NCBI GenBank assembly: GCA_035606695.1
Contig: DATNEW010000026.1
Span: forward strand, 310,001-374,000
Length of the DNA stretch: 64,000 nucleotides
DNA from: Gemmatimonadaceae bacterium
GTDB taxonomy: Bacteria > Gemmatimonadota > Gemmatimonadetes > Gemmatimonadales > Gemmatimonadaceae
Direction: 5' to 3'
Under the pieces are notes generated by a model. It was not told the DNA's origin. It ran no database searches and was given only the letters and a program-made list of their open reading frames with translations. The position numbers were made by a program, and so were the translations under genes. Each line of letters begins with the position of its first letter. The first letter of the stretch is position 1. Below are positions 57,090 through 64,000 of this stretch, in pieces.

Positions 57090-57529
57090 CCACGACGAAG
57101 CTGACGACGCATCGCTCGATGTCGCTCACCCACGCGGCATTCACCGATCTGGCCGCGATTCGGCGTTTCGTTGCAAACGCGTGCGCGGACGCGCACGCGT
57201 CCCCGGACGCGCGCGACTCGCTCGAGCTGGCGGTCGACGAAGCGTGCACGAACGTGATCGAGCACGGCTATCCGAAGACCGCGCCGGGACCTGTCGGCGT
57301 GACGTTCGAGGCGGACGATCGCGAGCTGCGCGTCCATCTCGTCGACCGCGGCAAACCGTTTCCGCCGGACGACGCACCACTCGCCGACACCATCTCCGGA
57401 TGGGTGCGGCGTTTTCCCGGCGGCCTTGGCTGGCATCTCATCAAGAACGTCGTCGACTCGGTCACGTACGCGACCGAATCCGACGGCAGCAATCGCCTCA
57501 CTCTCGTCGTCGTGCGGAGACCCTCATGA
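57086..57529 (+). CDS. RsbW/SpoIIAB-like anti-sigma factor Ser kinase
   Basis: 147 residues from GTG 57086, overlapping the kinase stop. It is a GHKL ATPase of the HATPase_c_2 type: LELAVDEACTNVIEHGYP with Glu52, Asn56 and His60, VHLVDRGKPFPP with Asp87, and GGLGWHLIKNVVD. Such proteins phosphorylate STAS antagonists and sequester sigma factors. The STAS partner follows directly, with an ATGA overlap. No sigma factor gene is in the window, so the downstream client may lie elsewhere or be something other than a sigma factor. Confidence 0.9.
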   Translation: MTTTKLTTHRSMSLTHAAFTDLAAIRRFVANACADAHASPDARDSLELAVDEACTNVIEHGYPKTAPGPVGVTFEADDRELRVHLVDRGKPFPPDDAPLADTISGWVRRFPGGLGWHLIKNVVDSVTYATESDGSNRLTLVVVRRPS

Positions 57530-57876
57530 ACATCGCGATCGATCAACGCGCCACCGCCACCGTCGTGTCAGTCGACGGCAGCCTGGACGCGCTCACCGCC
57601 GACACGCTCCAGCGGGCCTTCGATACCGAGGTGCGTTCGGGGCGCACGCAGCTCGTCGCCGGGTGCGCGGGGCTGGAGTACACCAGCAGCGCCGGGCTTC
57701 GCGTGCTGCTCGCGACGATGCGCGAGGCGCGTCATCGCGGCGGCGACCTGCGGTTGGCCGGCGTCACCGACAAGGTGCGGCGCGTCCTCACGATGAGCGG
57801 GTTTACCAGTATTCTAAAGTGCTATCCGGACGTCGAGAGCGCGGTGGCCAGCTACGCGACGGCGGTTCGCGCATGA
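57526..57876 (+). CDS. STAS-domain anti-sigma factor antagonist
   Basis: 116 residues, starting at ATG 57526 inside the previous stop. A single STAS domain: VVSVDGSLDALTADTLQRAF, then CAGLEYTSSAGLRVLLATM with the phosphorylatable Ser54/Ser55, then LRLAGVTDKVRRVLTMSGF. Its phosphorylation by the upstream GHKL kinase and dephosphorylation by the downstream PP2C domain would form the partner switch. The stop overlaps the patatin start (ATGA). Confidence 0.9.
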   Translation: MNIAIDQRATATVVSVDGSLDALTADTLQRAFDTEVRSGRTQLVAGCAGLEYTSSAGLRVLLATMREARHRGGDLRLAGVTDKVRRVLTMSGFTSILKCYPDVESAVASYATAVRA

Positions 57877-58724
57877 GCCTCACCGTCGTCGTCGGCTCAG
57901 GCAGCGTGAAGTGCGCGGCATCGCTCGGCATGTTCCGGCTGCTGCGCCGCGAAGGCGTCGCGATCGACCGGCTGGTCGGCTGCAGCGCGGGCGCCATCTA
58001 CACCGCGTGCATCGCGCTGGGCATGAGCGTCGAGGAAGCGGCCGAGAAGAATCGCACGCTCTGGACGCGCGAGGTGGCCGAGCGGGCGAATCGCCGCGCG
58101 ATGTGGCAGGCGTTGTTTCCGCGCGCGCTGCGCTTCACCGAGGAGTGGGGCCTCAAGGACGACCGGCTGCTCGAGCGGCGGCTCGCTGCCGCGTTCGGCG
58201 ATCGCACGTTCGAAGATTGTAATATTCCATTGCACATCACCGCGACGGATTTCTCGAACGGCGAGCAGGTGGTGCTGTCGCGCGGGCGCATCGTCGACGC
58301 CATTCGCGCGAGCCTCGCGCTGCCGTTTGCCTTTCCACCCGTGCGCATAGATGGCCGTCTGCTCGTCGACGGCTTCATGTCCGATCCGCTTCCCGTGGGC
58401 GTCGCCATTCGCGAAGGCGCGGACGTCGTCATCGCGATGGGGTTCGAGAGCGTCTACCAGGAACGCATTCATTCGCCGAGCCGGTTCGCGATGCAGCTCA
58501 GCTCCATTCTGAGCAACAACCTGCTCAAGGCGATGTTCGCGTTCCACGGCGCGGCGCATCACGGCGAGCTGTTGCTCGTCGTTCCGCAGTTCACCCAGCG
58601 CGTTCGGCTGTTCGACGTCGAGAAGATGCCGTACATCATGGACGTGGGCGAGCGGGCGATGGCGGAGCAGCTGCCGTATCTGCGCCGGCTGCTCGAGTCG
58701 CGCGCGGTCGGAGCCGGAGCATAG
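57873..58724 (+). CDS. Patatin-like phospholipase A (RssA-like), first of two
   Basis: 283 residues from ATG 57873. The family elements are the oxyanion loop VVGSGSVKCAASLG, nucleophile elbow VGCSAGAIYTA with Ser38, and dyad Asp166 in LLVDGFMSDPLPV, where the usual DG[GA] is DGF. No signal peptide or membrane helix, so it is a cytosolic lipid acyl hydrolase or an inactive relative. It overlaps the STAS gene by 4 nt, an unusual place for a lipase gene, and is followed by a paralogue 1 nt later. Confidence 0.87.
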   Translation: MSLTVVVGSGSVKCAASLGMFRLLRREGVAIDRLVGCSAGAIYTACIALGMSVEEAAEKNRTLWTREVAERANRRAMWQALFPRALRFTEEWGLKDDRLLERRLAAAFGDRTFEDCNIPLHITATDFSNGEQVVLSRGRIVDAIRASLALPFAFPPVRIDGRLLVDGFMSDPLPVGVAIREGADVVIAMGFESVYQERIHSPSRFAMQLSSILSNNLLKAMFAFHGAAHHGELLLVVPQFTQRVRLFDVEKMPYIMDVGERAMAEQLPYLRRLLESRAVGAGA

Positions 58725-58725
58725 C

Positions 58726-59571
58726 ATGGCGCCGCGCATCGCGGTCGTGATCGGCTCCGGAGGACTCAAGTGTGCCGCCGCGCTGGGTCTCTGGCGCGTG
58801 CTCGCGCGGGAAGGCATTCAACCCGATCTCGCGATCGGGTCGAGCGGCGGCGCGCTCTACGCCGCGGGGTTGGCGCTCGGTCACCCGCTCGCGCTGGCGG
58901 AAGAGCGCACCAAATGGATGTGGGACAGCCTGCTGTCGTTCGATCCGGTGGGCGTCGCGCGCGCCGCGCTGCCGCGCATGCTCGGCTACGACGCTCGCGT
59001 GGGCTTGAGCCGCGACACGAAGATCAACGCGGAGATGCATGAGCTCTTCGGCAACTCGATGTTTTCGGACGCGCGCATACCACTGCTCGTGGCGGCCACG
59101 GATGCGGAAAGCGGGGAATGTGTTTTGATCGACGAAGGACGCGTCGCCGATGCCGTTCGCGCCAGCGTGTCGCTGCCGATCGTTCTTCCCGCGTGCCGCG
59201 TTGGCGATCGACTCCTCATGGACGGCGGCCTCTCCAATCCGCTGCCGGTCGACGCGGCCATTCGCGAAGGCAGCGAGATCATTCTCGCGATGGGTTTCGA
59301 GAACTCATACAAGCCGGCCGTGCGCTCGGTGTGGGACGCTGTCGGCAACGTCATCGCGATGTCGACCAATCATCTCATGCGCGCGAGCTTCGCGTTCCAC
59401 TCGCTGGCGCATCACGCCGAAATCATTCCCGTGCTGCCCGAATTCGACCGTCCGATCGGCTTCAAGGACTCGGCGCTCATTCCATACATCGTCGAATGCG
59501 GCGAGCGCGCCGCCGAGCGGCAGCTGCCGTACCTCATGCGTCTGCTCGAATCTCCCGTCTCCGCCGACTGA
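58726..59571 (+). CDS. Patatin-like phospholipase B, paralogue of A
   Basis: 281 residues, ATG 58726 one base after the stop of A. Oxyanion loop VVIGSGGLKCAAALG, nucleophile elbow AIGSSGGALYAAG with Ser40, and catalytic Asp166 in LLMDGGLSNPLPV (canonical DGG). Both patatins share the VADAVRAS or VDAIRAS block, the AIREG(S/A) segment, an FAFH motif and a C-terminal GERAxAxQLPYLxRLLES, so they are tandem duplicates. B keeps the full motif set while A has drifted at DG[GA]. It may act on membrane lipids under control of the surrounding partner switch (inference). Confidence 0.88.
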   Translation: MAPRIAVVIGSGGLKCAAALGLWRVLAREGIQPDLAIGSSGGALYAAGLALGHPLALAEERTKWMWDSLLSFDPVGVARAALPRMLGYDARVGLSRDTKINAEMHELFGNSMFSDARIPLLVAATDAESGECVLIDEGRVADAVRASVSLPIVLPACRVGDRLLMDGGLSNPLPVDAAIREGSEIILAMGFENSYKPAVRSVWDAVGNVIAMSTNHLMRASFAFHSLAHHAEIIPVLPEFDRPIGFKDSALIPYIVECGERAAERQLPYLMRLLESPVSAD

Positions 59572-59572
59572 C

Positions 59573-60841
59573 ATGCTGCGCACTTCCGCAAATCCGAGCC
59601 GCGTCCTCGTCGTGGACGACAGCGAGATGAGCCGCGACCTCTTCTCGCGGCGTCTTCGCCGCCAGGGCCACGCGGTGAGTCTTGCCGAAAACGGGCGACT
59701 GGCGCTCGATATGATTCGACGCGACGAGTTCGATCTTGTCTTGCTCGACACGGTGATGCCCGAGATCAACGGCTTCGATCTGCTCGCGCGGCTCAAGGCC
59801 GATGAATTCCTGCGGCATCTGCCGGTCATCATGATCTCGGCGATCGAGGACATTGACGGCGTCGTGCGCTGCCTCGAGATGGGTGCCGACGATTTTCTGC
59901 CGAAGCCGTGCGATCCCGTGGTGCTGCGCGCGCGCGTGGAGTCGGCGCTGGAGAAGAAACGCCTGCGCGACGGCGAGCGGCTGCGCGCGCGTTCGCTCGA
60001 GCGCGATCTCGAGATCGGCCGCGAGATTCAGGAAGGCTTCATCCCCGACGTTCTCCCGACGGCGGATGGATGGGAGATCGCCGCGCGTTTCCAGCCGGCG
60101 CGCCAGGTCGCCGGCGACTTCTATGACGCGTTCAAGCTCGGTGGAACAGACCGCATCGGCATCGTCATCGCCGACGTGTGCGGCAAGGGTGTCGGCGCCG
60201 CGCTGTTCATGGCGATCTGCCGCACGCTCATCCACGCGATCGCCGACCGCTTCGCCGAGGAACCGCGGGCGCGCCGCGTGTCGGGTCTGTTCGCGCCCGA
60301 TCCCGCCTCGATGGGCCCGTCGGGCGTCGGCGCGTCGACCGCGTGTCTCTATCACGCTGTCGGCGCGACGAACGATTACATCGCGCGCACGCACGGCAAC
60401 GCGAACATGTTCGCCACGCTGTTCTTCGCCGCGGTCGATCCCTCGACCGGATTGGTCTTGTACGTGAACGCCGGGCACGAGCCGCCCGTGCTGATGCGCG
60501 GCGGCGAGGCGCCGTTGCGTCTGGACCCGACGGGACCGGCGCTTGGTCTCGCCGCGGACGCGACGTTCACCGTGGGCACCGCGCGGCTCATGCCGGGCGA
60601 TGCGCTGGTGATGTTCACCGACGGCATCACTGAAGCGCGATCGCCGGCGGGCGAGCTGCTCGGCGACGATCGCGTGCAGCGCTTGTGCGCGCAGTCCGCG
60701 CCGTCGGCGGAAGCAATTCTCGATCGACTGTCGTTCGCCGTGCAGCAGCATGTGCAGGGTGGGGAACAGTTCGACGACATCGCGATGCTCGTCGTGCGGC
60801 GCGTGCCGAATTCCGGCGGATCGACGGGACCACACGCGTGA
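59573..60841 (+). CDS. Response regulator with SpoIIE/RsbU-type PP2C Ser phosphatase domain
   Basis: 422 residues from ATG 59573, 1 nt after the patatin B stop; the longer open frame upstream is antisense noise. The receiver (about 8-125) has Asp15/Asp16, phosphoacceptor Asp59 (VLLDTVMPEINGF) and Lys111 (LPKPCDP). A coiled coil (RLRARSLERDLEIGREIQ) joins it to a PP2C domain with QVAGDFYDAFKL, IVIADVCGKGVGAALFMA, NAGHEPPVLM and MFTDGITEARS (metal-binding Asp residues). It would dephosphorylate the STAS protein when its receiver is activated, probably by the operon's histidine kinase. The stop overlaps the next kinase start (GTGA). Confidence 0.92.
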   Translation: MLRTSANPSRVLVVDDSEMSRDLFSRRLRRQGHAVSLAENGRLALDMIRRDEFDLVLLDTVMPEINGFDLLARLKADEFLRHLPVIMISAIEDIDGVVRCLEMGADDFLPKPCDPVVLRARVESALEKKRLRDGERLRARSLERDLEIGREIQEGFIPDVLPTADGWEIAARFQPARQVAGDFYDAFKLGGTDRIGIVIADVCGKGVGAALFMAICRTLIHAIADRFAEEPRARRVSGLFAPDPASMGPSGVGASTACLYHAVGATNDYIARTHGNANMFATLFFAAVDPSTGLVLYVNAGHEPPVLMRGGEAPLRLDPTGPALGLAADATFTVGTARLMPGDALVMFTDGITEARSPAGELLGDDRVQRLCAQSAPSAEAILDRLSFAVQQHVQGGEQFDDIAMLVVRRVPNSGGSTGPHA

Positions 60842-63498
60842 CCGACATCGTGTTACATCGCCTGAACGCGGCGCTTGCCGAACGCTATGTCGCCGAGCGT
60901 GAGATTGGACGCGGCGGCATGGCGACGGTGTATCTCGCGCGCGACCTGCGCCACGATCGCTCGGTGGCACTCAAGATCGTGCACCCCGATCTTGGCGCCG
61001 TCCTCGGCACGGAGCGGTTCCTCACCGAGATCCGCGTCACGGCGAACCTGCAACATCCCACGATCCTGCCGCTGTTCGACTCGGGCCGTGCGGAAGGCCA
61101 GAACGGCTCCGACAGCACGCTGTATTACGTCATGCCGTACGTCGAGGGTGAGTCGTTGCGGCAGCGGCTCGATCGTGACGGGCCGCTCGACGTGGCCATC
61201 GCGCTGCAGATTGCGATCACGATCGCGGACGCGCTGGATTATGCGCATCGGCATGGCGTAATCCATCGCGACCTCAAGCCAGAGAGCATTCTCCTGCATG
61301 CGTCGGAGACCGGGCGCGGGAGTACCGCGGCGGTGCATCCTGTGGTTGCCGACTTCGGGCTCGCGCTCGCCGTGTCGAGCGCCGGCGGCGAACGACTGAC
61401 GCAGACCGGTTTGTCGCTCGGCACGCCGCAGTACATGTCGCCCGAGCAGGCGACCGGCGATCGCCGCGTCGATGCGCGCAGCGACATCTATTCGCTCGGC
61501 GCCGTGCTTTATGAGATGCTCGCCGGCGAACCGCCGCACACCGGGCCGTCGGTGCAGGCGGTGTTCGCCAAGCTCCTGACTGAGAGGCCACGCTCATTGC
61601 GTCTGGCGCGCGACACCGTGCCGCAGCATGTGGATGCCGCGGTCGAGCGCGCGCTCGCCAAACTGCCGGCCGATCGCTTCTCGACGGCGCGCGAGTTCGC
61701 GGAAGCGTTGGAGTCGTCTGCGTCGCCCAAAGCGATCGCGCCGGCGCGGCCGCGCAGCCGGGCAGTCGCGACGGCCGCTGTGCTCGGCGGCGTCGCGTTG
61801 TTCGCGGGGGGATTCGCGTTGCATCCATCGCGCGCGAAGACGTCCGACGCCGTGACCTCGCGATTCGTCGTTCCACTGAGCGGCGACGAGCGTCTGACCG
61901 CGCGCAACGAAGGATCGTATCTCGCGATCTCGCCGGATGGCAAGCGTGTCGTCTATGTCGCGCGCGCGGGACTCAGCACGCGGCTCGTCGTGCGCGCGCT
62001 GGACGAGCTCGTGCCGCGCCCGCTCGCCGGCACCGAGGATGCGACGAGTCCGGCCGTGTCGCCGGACGGACGCTGGGTCGCCTTCTTCGTCGGCACCAAG
62101 CTTCGCAAGATGCCGATCGACGGCGGCCCGATCACCGACATCGCGGACGTCACGCAGACGGATTTTCCGTCGCTCGCCTGGCCGTTGGACACGCTGCTGG
62201 TGCTCGGCGGCACGGGCGAGAGCGCGGGACTGTCGGCGGTGAACGCGTCCGGCGGGCGAGTTCGGACGTTGACGAAGCCCGCGAATGCCGTGCAGCACGT
62301 GATGCCCGTCGCAATCCCCGGCGGCAGGGAAGTGCTGTTCACGAATTGGGGACCCGGCGACTCGCGCGACGATTATATCGGCGTCGCGTCGCTCGAGGAC
62401 GGATCTTTCACGCTGACGCCGCTCATCGGCGCGGCGGCTGTCGGCATCATCGACGGACAGCTCCTCTACACGCGCAGCGACGGCGTGGTGATGGCCGTGC
62501 CGTACGACGCGCGGGGGCACAAGGTGACCGGAGAGCCCGTCGCCGTGCTCGACGGTGTCAAGCCCGGTGCGTGGCCGGGCGCTCCAGTGATCGCGAGCAA
62601 TGGAACGGCGGCGTATGTCACCGGCGGCGTGCGCAACACGATCGTCATCGCCGACAGGTCCGGCACGCGTCCACTGCTCGATGAGCCGCGCGCGTACACG
62701 CATCCGCGACTCTCGCCGGACGGACGTCATCTCGCTCTGCAGATCGAGTCGCCGATTGGAACGGCGATCTGGAACTACGACATCGCCACGCACACGCTGG
62801 GGCGGCTGACGCCGGAGTTGTACAACACACGTCCGGAATGGTCGCCCGACGGCACGCGCGTACTCTGCTACTCGCTCATGAACTCGCGGCGCGGGCTCGG
62901 ATGGGTGCCGGCCGACGGCAGCGGCGGCATCACCCCGCTCGTGCTCGGACCGGAAGTGGAAGGCACGATCTCACGCGACGGGAAGTCGCTGCTCTACCGC
63001 AACGACGACGGCCGCGGTCACATGGAAGTCGGCGCGATGCGCCTCGGCGACACGACGCGGACGGTGCTCATCGCCGACGGCGCGCGGAATCTTTCACCGC
63101 GCCTCTCGCCCGACGGCCGGCTCATGGCGTACGCGTCGGATCAGTCCGGGCAATTCGAGGTGTACGTGCGTCCGTTCCGCGACGGCGGCGGCCGCGTGCA
63201 GATCTCGGTTGGCGGCGGCAGCGAGCCGGTGTGGGCGCGCGACGGCACGCGGCTCTACTACCGGCAGGGGCGCGCGTTCATCGTTGCGACGCTGAGCGGC
63301 GGAGACGTTCCGTCGGTCGTGAGACGTGAGACTCTGCTCGAGAACGACTTCCTCACGGACAGCGAGCACGCGGACTATGACGTGACCGCCGACGGCAACG
63401 CGATCGTCGGGCTCGCGCCCGCCGAAGAGATGCGACTGACGATCGTCGTGAACTGGCCGGACGAGATTCGCCGCCGGCTCGCGGCGCGAGGACCCTGA
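60838..63498 (+). CDS. Membrane Ser/Thr protein kinase with C-terminal TolB/WD40-like propeller
   Basis: 886 residues from GTG 60838. Kinase domain about 15-285: Gly loop IGRGGMATVYLAR, Lys46 (VALKIVHP), catalytic loop HRDLKPES (His143, Asp145) and ADFGLAL (Asp172). The catalytic-loop Asn that normally follows KPE is Ser150, which may weaken metal binding. The activation segment keeps GTPQYMSPEQATG. One membrane helix lies near 303-322 (ATAAVLGGVALFAGGFAL), and the extracytoplasmic part is a beta-propeller (ISPDGKRVVYVARAG, SPDGRWVAFFVG, HPRLSPDGRHLALQ and more). This kinase-propeller layout is very common in Gemmatimonadota. Confidence 0.9.
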   Translation: MTDIVLHRLNAALAERYVAEREIGRGGMATVYLARDLRHDRSVALKIVHPDLGAVLGTERFLTEIRVTANLQHPTILPLFDSGRAEGQNGSDSTLYYVMPYVEGESLRQRLDRDGPLDVAIALQIAITIADALDYAHRHGVIHRDLKPESILLHASETGRGSTAAVHPVVADFGLALAVSSAGGERLTQTGLSLGTPQYMSPEQATGDRRVDARSDIYSLGAVLYEMLAGEPPHTGPSVQAVFAKLLTERPRSLRLARDTVPQHVDAAVERALAKLPADRFSTAREFAEALESSASPKAIAPARPRSRAVATAAVLGGVALFAGGFALHPSRAKTSDAVTSRFVVPLSGDERLTARNEGSYLAISPDGKRVVYVARAGLSTRLVVRALDELVPRPLAGTEDATSPAVSPDGRWVAFFVGTKLRKMPIDGGPITDIADVTQTDFPSLAWPLDTLLVLGGTGESAGLSAVNASGGRVRTLTKPANAVQHVMPVAIPGGREVLFTNWGPGDSRDDYIGVASLEDGSFTLTPLIGAAAVGIIDGQLLYTRSDGVVMAVPYDARGHKVTGEPVAVLDGVKPGAWPGAPVIASNGTAAYVTGGVRNTIVIADRSGTRPLLDEPRAYTHPRLSPDGRHLALQIESPIGTAIWNYDIATHTLGRLTPELYNTRPEWSPDGTRVLCYSLMNSRRGLGWVPADGSGGITPLVLGPEVEGTISRDGKSLLYRNDDGRGHMEVGAMRLGDTTRTVLIADGARNLSPRLSPDGRLMAYASDQSGQFEVYVRPFRDGGGRVQISVGGGSEPVWARDGTRLYYRQGRAFIVATLSGGDVPSVVRRETLLENDFLTDSEHADYDVTADGNAIVGLAPAEEMRLTIVVNWPDEIRRRLAARGP

Positions 63499-63500
63499 CG

Positions 63501-64000
63501 ATGACGGCAAACGCGTACGCGGGCGGCAACAATGCACGTGCCGATCTTCAAACATCTCTCGGCGCCGCATTCACGATCGAATCGGAACTGCTCGGCGGCG
63601 GCATGTCGCGCGTGTTCGTGGCGACCGACATCCGACTTGGGCGGCGCGTCGTCGTGAAGCTGCTCGCGCCGGAGCTGGCCGCGGGCCTGAGCGCCGAGCG
63701 ATTCGAGCGCGAGATACAGCTCGCTGCCGCGATGCAGCATCCGCTCGTCGTACCACTTCACACGGCGGGGACGACCGCCGCCGGCGTGCCGTACTACACG
63801 ATGCCGCTTGTGGACGGCGTGTCGCTGCGCTCGCGGCTGGTGCGCGAGCCAAAGCTGCCGCTCGGCGAAGCGCTGCGCCTGCTCCGTGACGTGAGCGATG
63901 CATTAGCATATGCTCATTCACGAAATGTCGTACATCGCGACATCAAGCCCGAGAACATCCTGTTGTCGGGCGGGCATGCGCTGGTGGCCGACTTCGGCAT
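63501..64000 (+). CDS. Ser/Thr protein kinase, 3' end outside window
   Basis: 166 codons visible from ATG 63501, 2 nt after the previous kinase stop. Gly loop LLGGGMSRVFVATD, Lys53 (VVVKLLAPEL), a full catalytic loop HRDIKPENIL (with the Asn the upstream kinase lacks) and VADFG at the window edge. The remainder is cut off, so membrane helix and C-terminal domain are unknown. It is the last visible gene of the signalling operon. Confidence 0.9.
   Translation, partial: MTANAYAGGNNARADLQTSLGAAFTIESELLGGGMSRVFVATDIRLGRRVVVKLLAPELAAGLSAERFEREIQLAAAMQHPLVVPLHTAGTTAAGVPYYTMPLVDGVSLRSRLVREPKLPLGEALRLLRDVSDALAYAHSRNVVHRDIKPENILLSGGHALVADFG

Noticed and set aside
1-64000. CRISPR arrays, tRNA/rRNA genes, transposases, phage or plasmid origin functions
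   Set aside because: No spaced direct repeats, no tRNA T-loop/CCA pattern, and no ORF with transposase, integrase or replication motifs were seen.

Overview
The window is high-GC bacterial chromosome. Its gene repertoire points to Gemmatimonadota (a Gemmatimonadaceae-like genome): four large orphan ADOP/MacB-type ABC permeases, two sortilin/VPS10-type BNR-repeat secreted proteins, a DUF5916 outer-membrane protein, secreted M1, M13 and M14 peptidases, a SARP/BTAD regulator fused to TPRs, and Ser/Thr kinases with beta-propeller C-termini. This phylum call is an inference from gene content, not from a marker gene. I saw no rRNA, tRNA, CRISPR array, transposase or prophage.

Layout. 1-2.1 kb: methionine biosynthesis (metX, cut by the window edge, overlapping metB). 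2.2-4.7 kb (minus): a methyltransferase, then a secreted von Willebrand-A-like protein with a four-helix membrane protein. 5-7.3 kb: a translationally coupled pair of unrecognised proteins. 7.3-14.8 kb: a VPS10-like protein, an OsmC-family redox protein whose expected C-terminal redox Cys codon is TGA, an orphan protein, a GH18-like hydrolase and an M1 peptidase. 15-20.1 kb: an M13 peptidase, a YdeI-like protein, small membrane proteins, a FabZ-like hot-dog protein and an SPFH protein. 20.1-30.1 kb: a DUF5916 barrel, a PadR-ADOP operon, DUF3667 and a second VPS10-like protein. 30.1-36.9 kb: mscL, a membrane-anchored patatin, an ADOP permease and a broken Uma2 gene. 36.9-39.5 kb (minus): three exported orphan proteins and a small orphan. 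39.5-45.9 kb: an ADOP permease, an intact Uma2 gene and an M14 peptidase. 46-52.4 kb: an island with less GC-biased codon use. It has an AraC-like regulator, a propeller-thioredoxin fold protein and an ADOP permease on plus, facing a DsbA-like oxidase, a secreted 8-Cys miniprotein and a third exported protein on minus. 52.6-64 kb: a SARP-TPR regulator divergent from an eight-gene, mostly overlapping signalling operon (histidine kinase, anti-sigma kinase, STAS, two patatins, receiver-PP2C phosphatase, two Ser/Thr kinases).

The items most worth follow-up are: (i) the OsmC gene, where an in-frame TGA sits where a C-terminal Cys is expected, is followed by 20 more family-like codons and is correctly spaced from a SECIS-like hairpin, suggesting selenocysteine or a very recent nonsense mutation; (ii) the 8-Cys secreted peptide with its own DsbA-like oxidase beside a regulator-permease module; (iii) the partner-switching operon that embeds two patatin lipases; (iv) a dispersed palindromic repeat family that fills intergenic gaps, extends metB, abuts gene starts and sits in frame inside one coding sequence; and (v) 7-8 bp CGCCCAT-type tandem repeats placed directly before several start codons.
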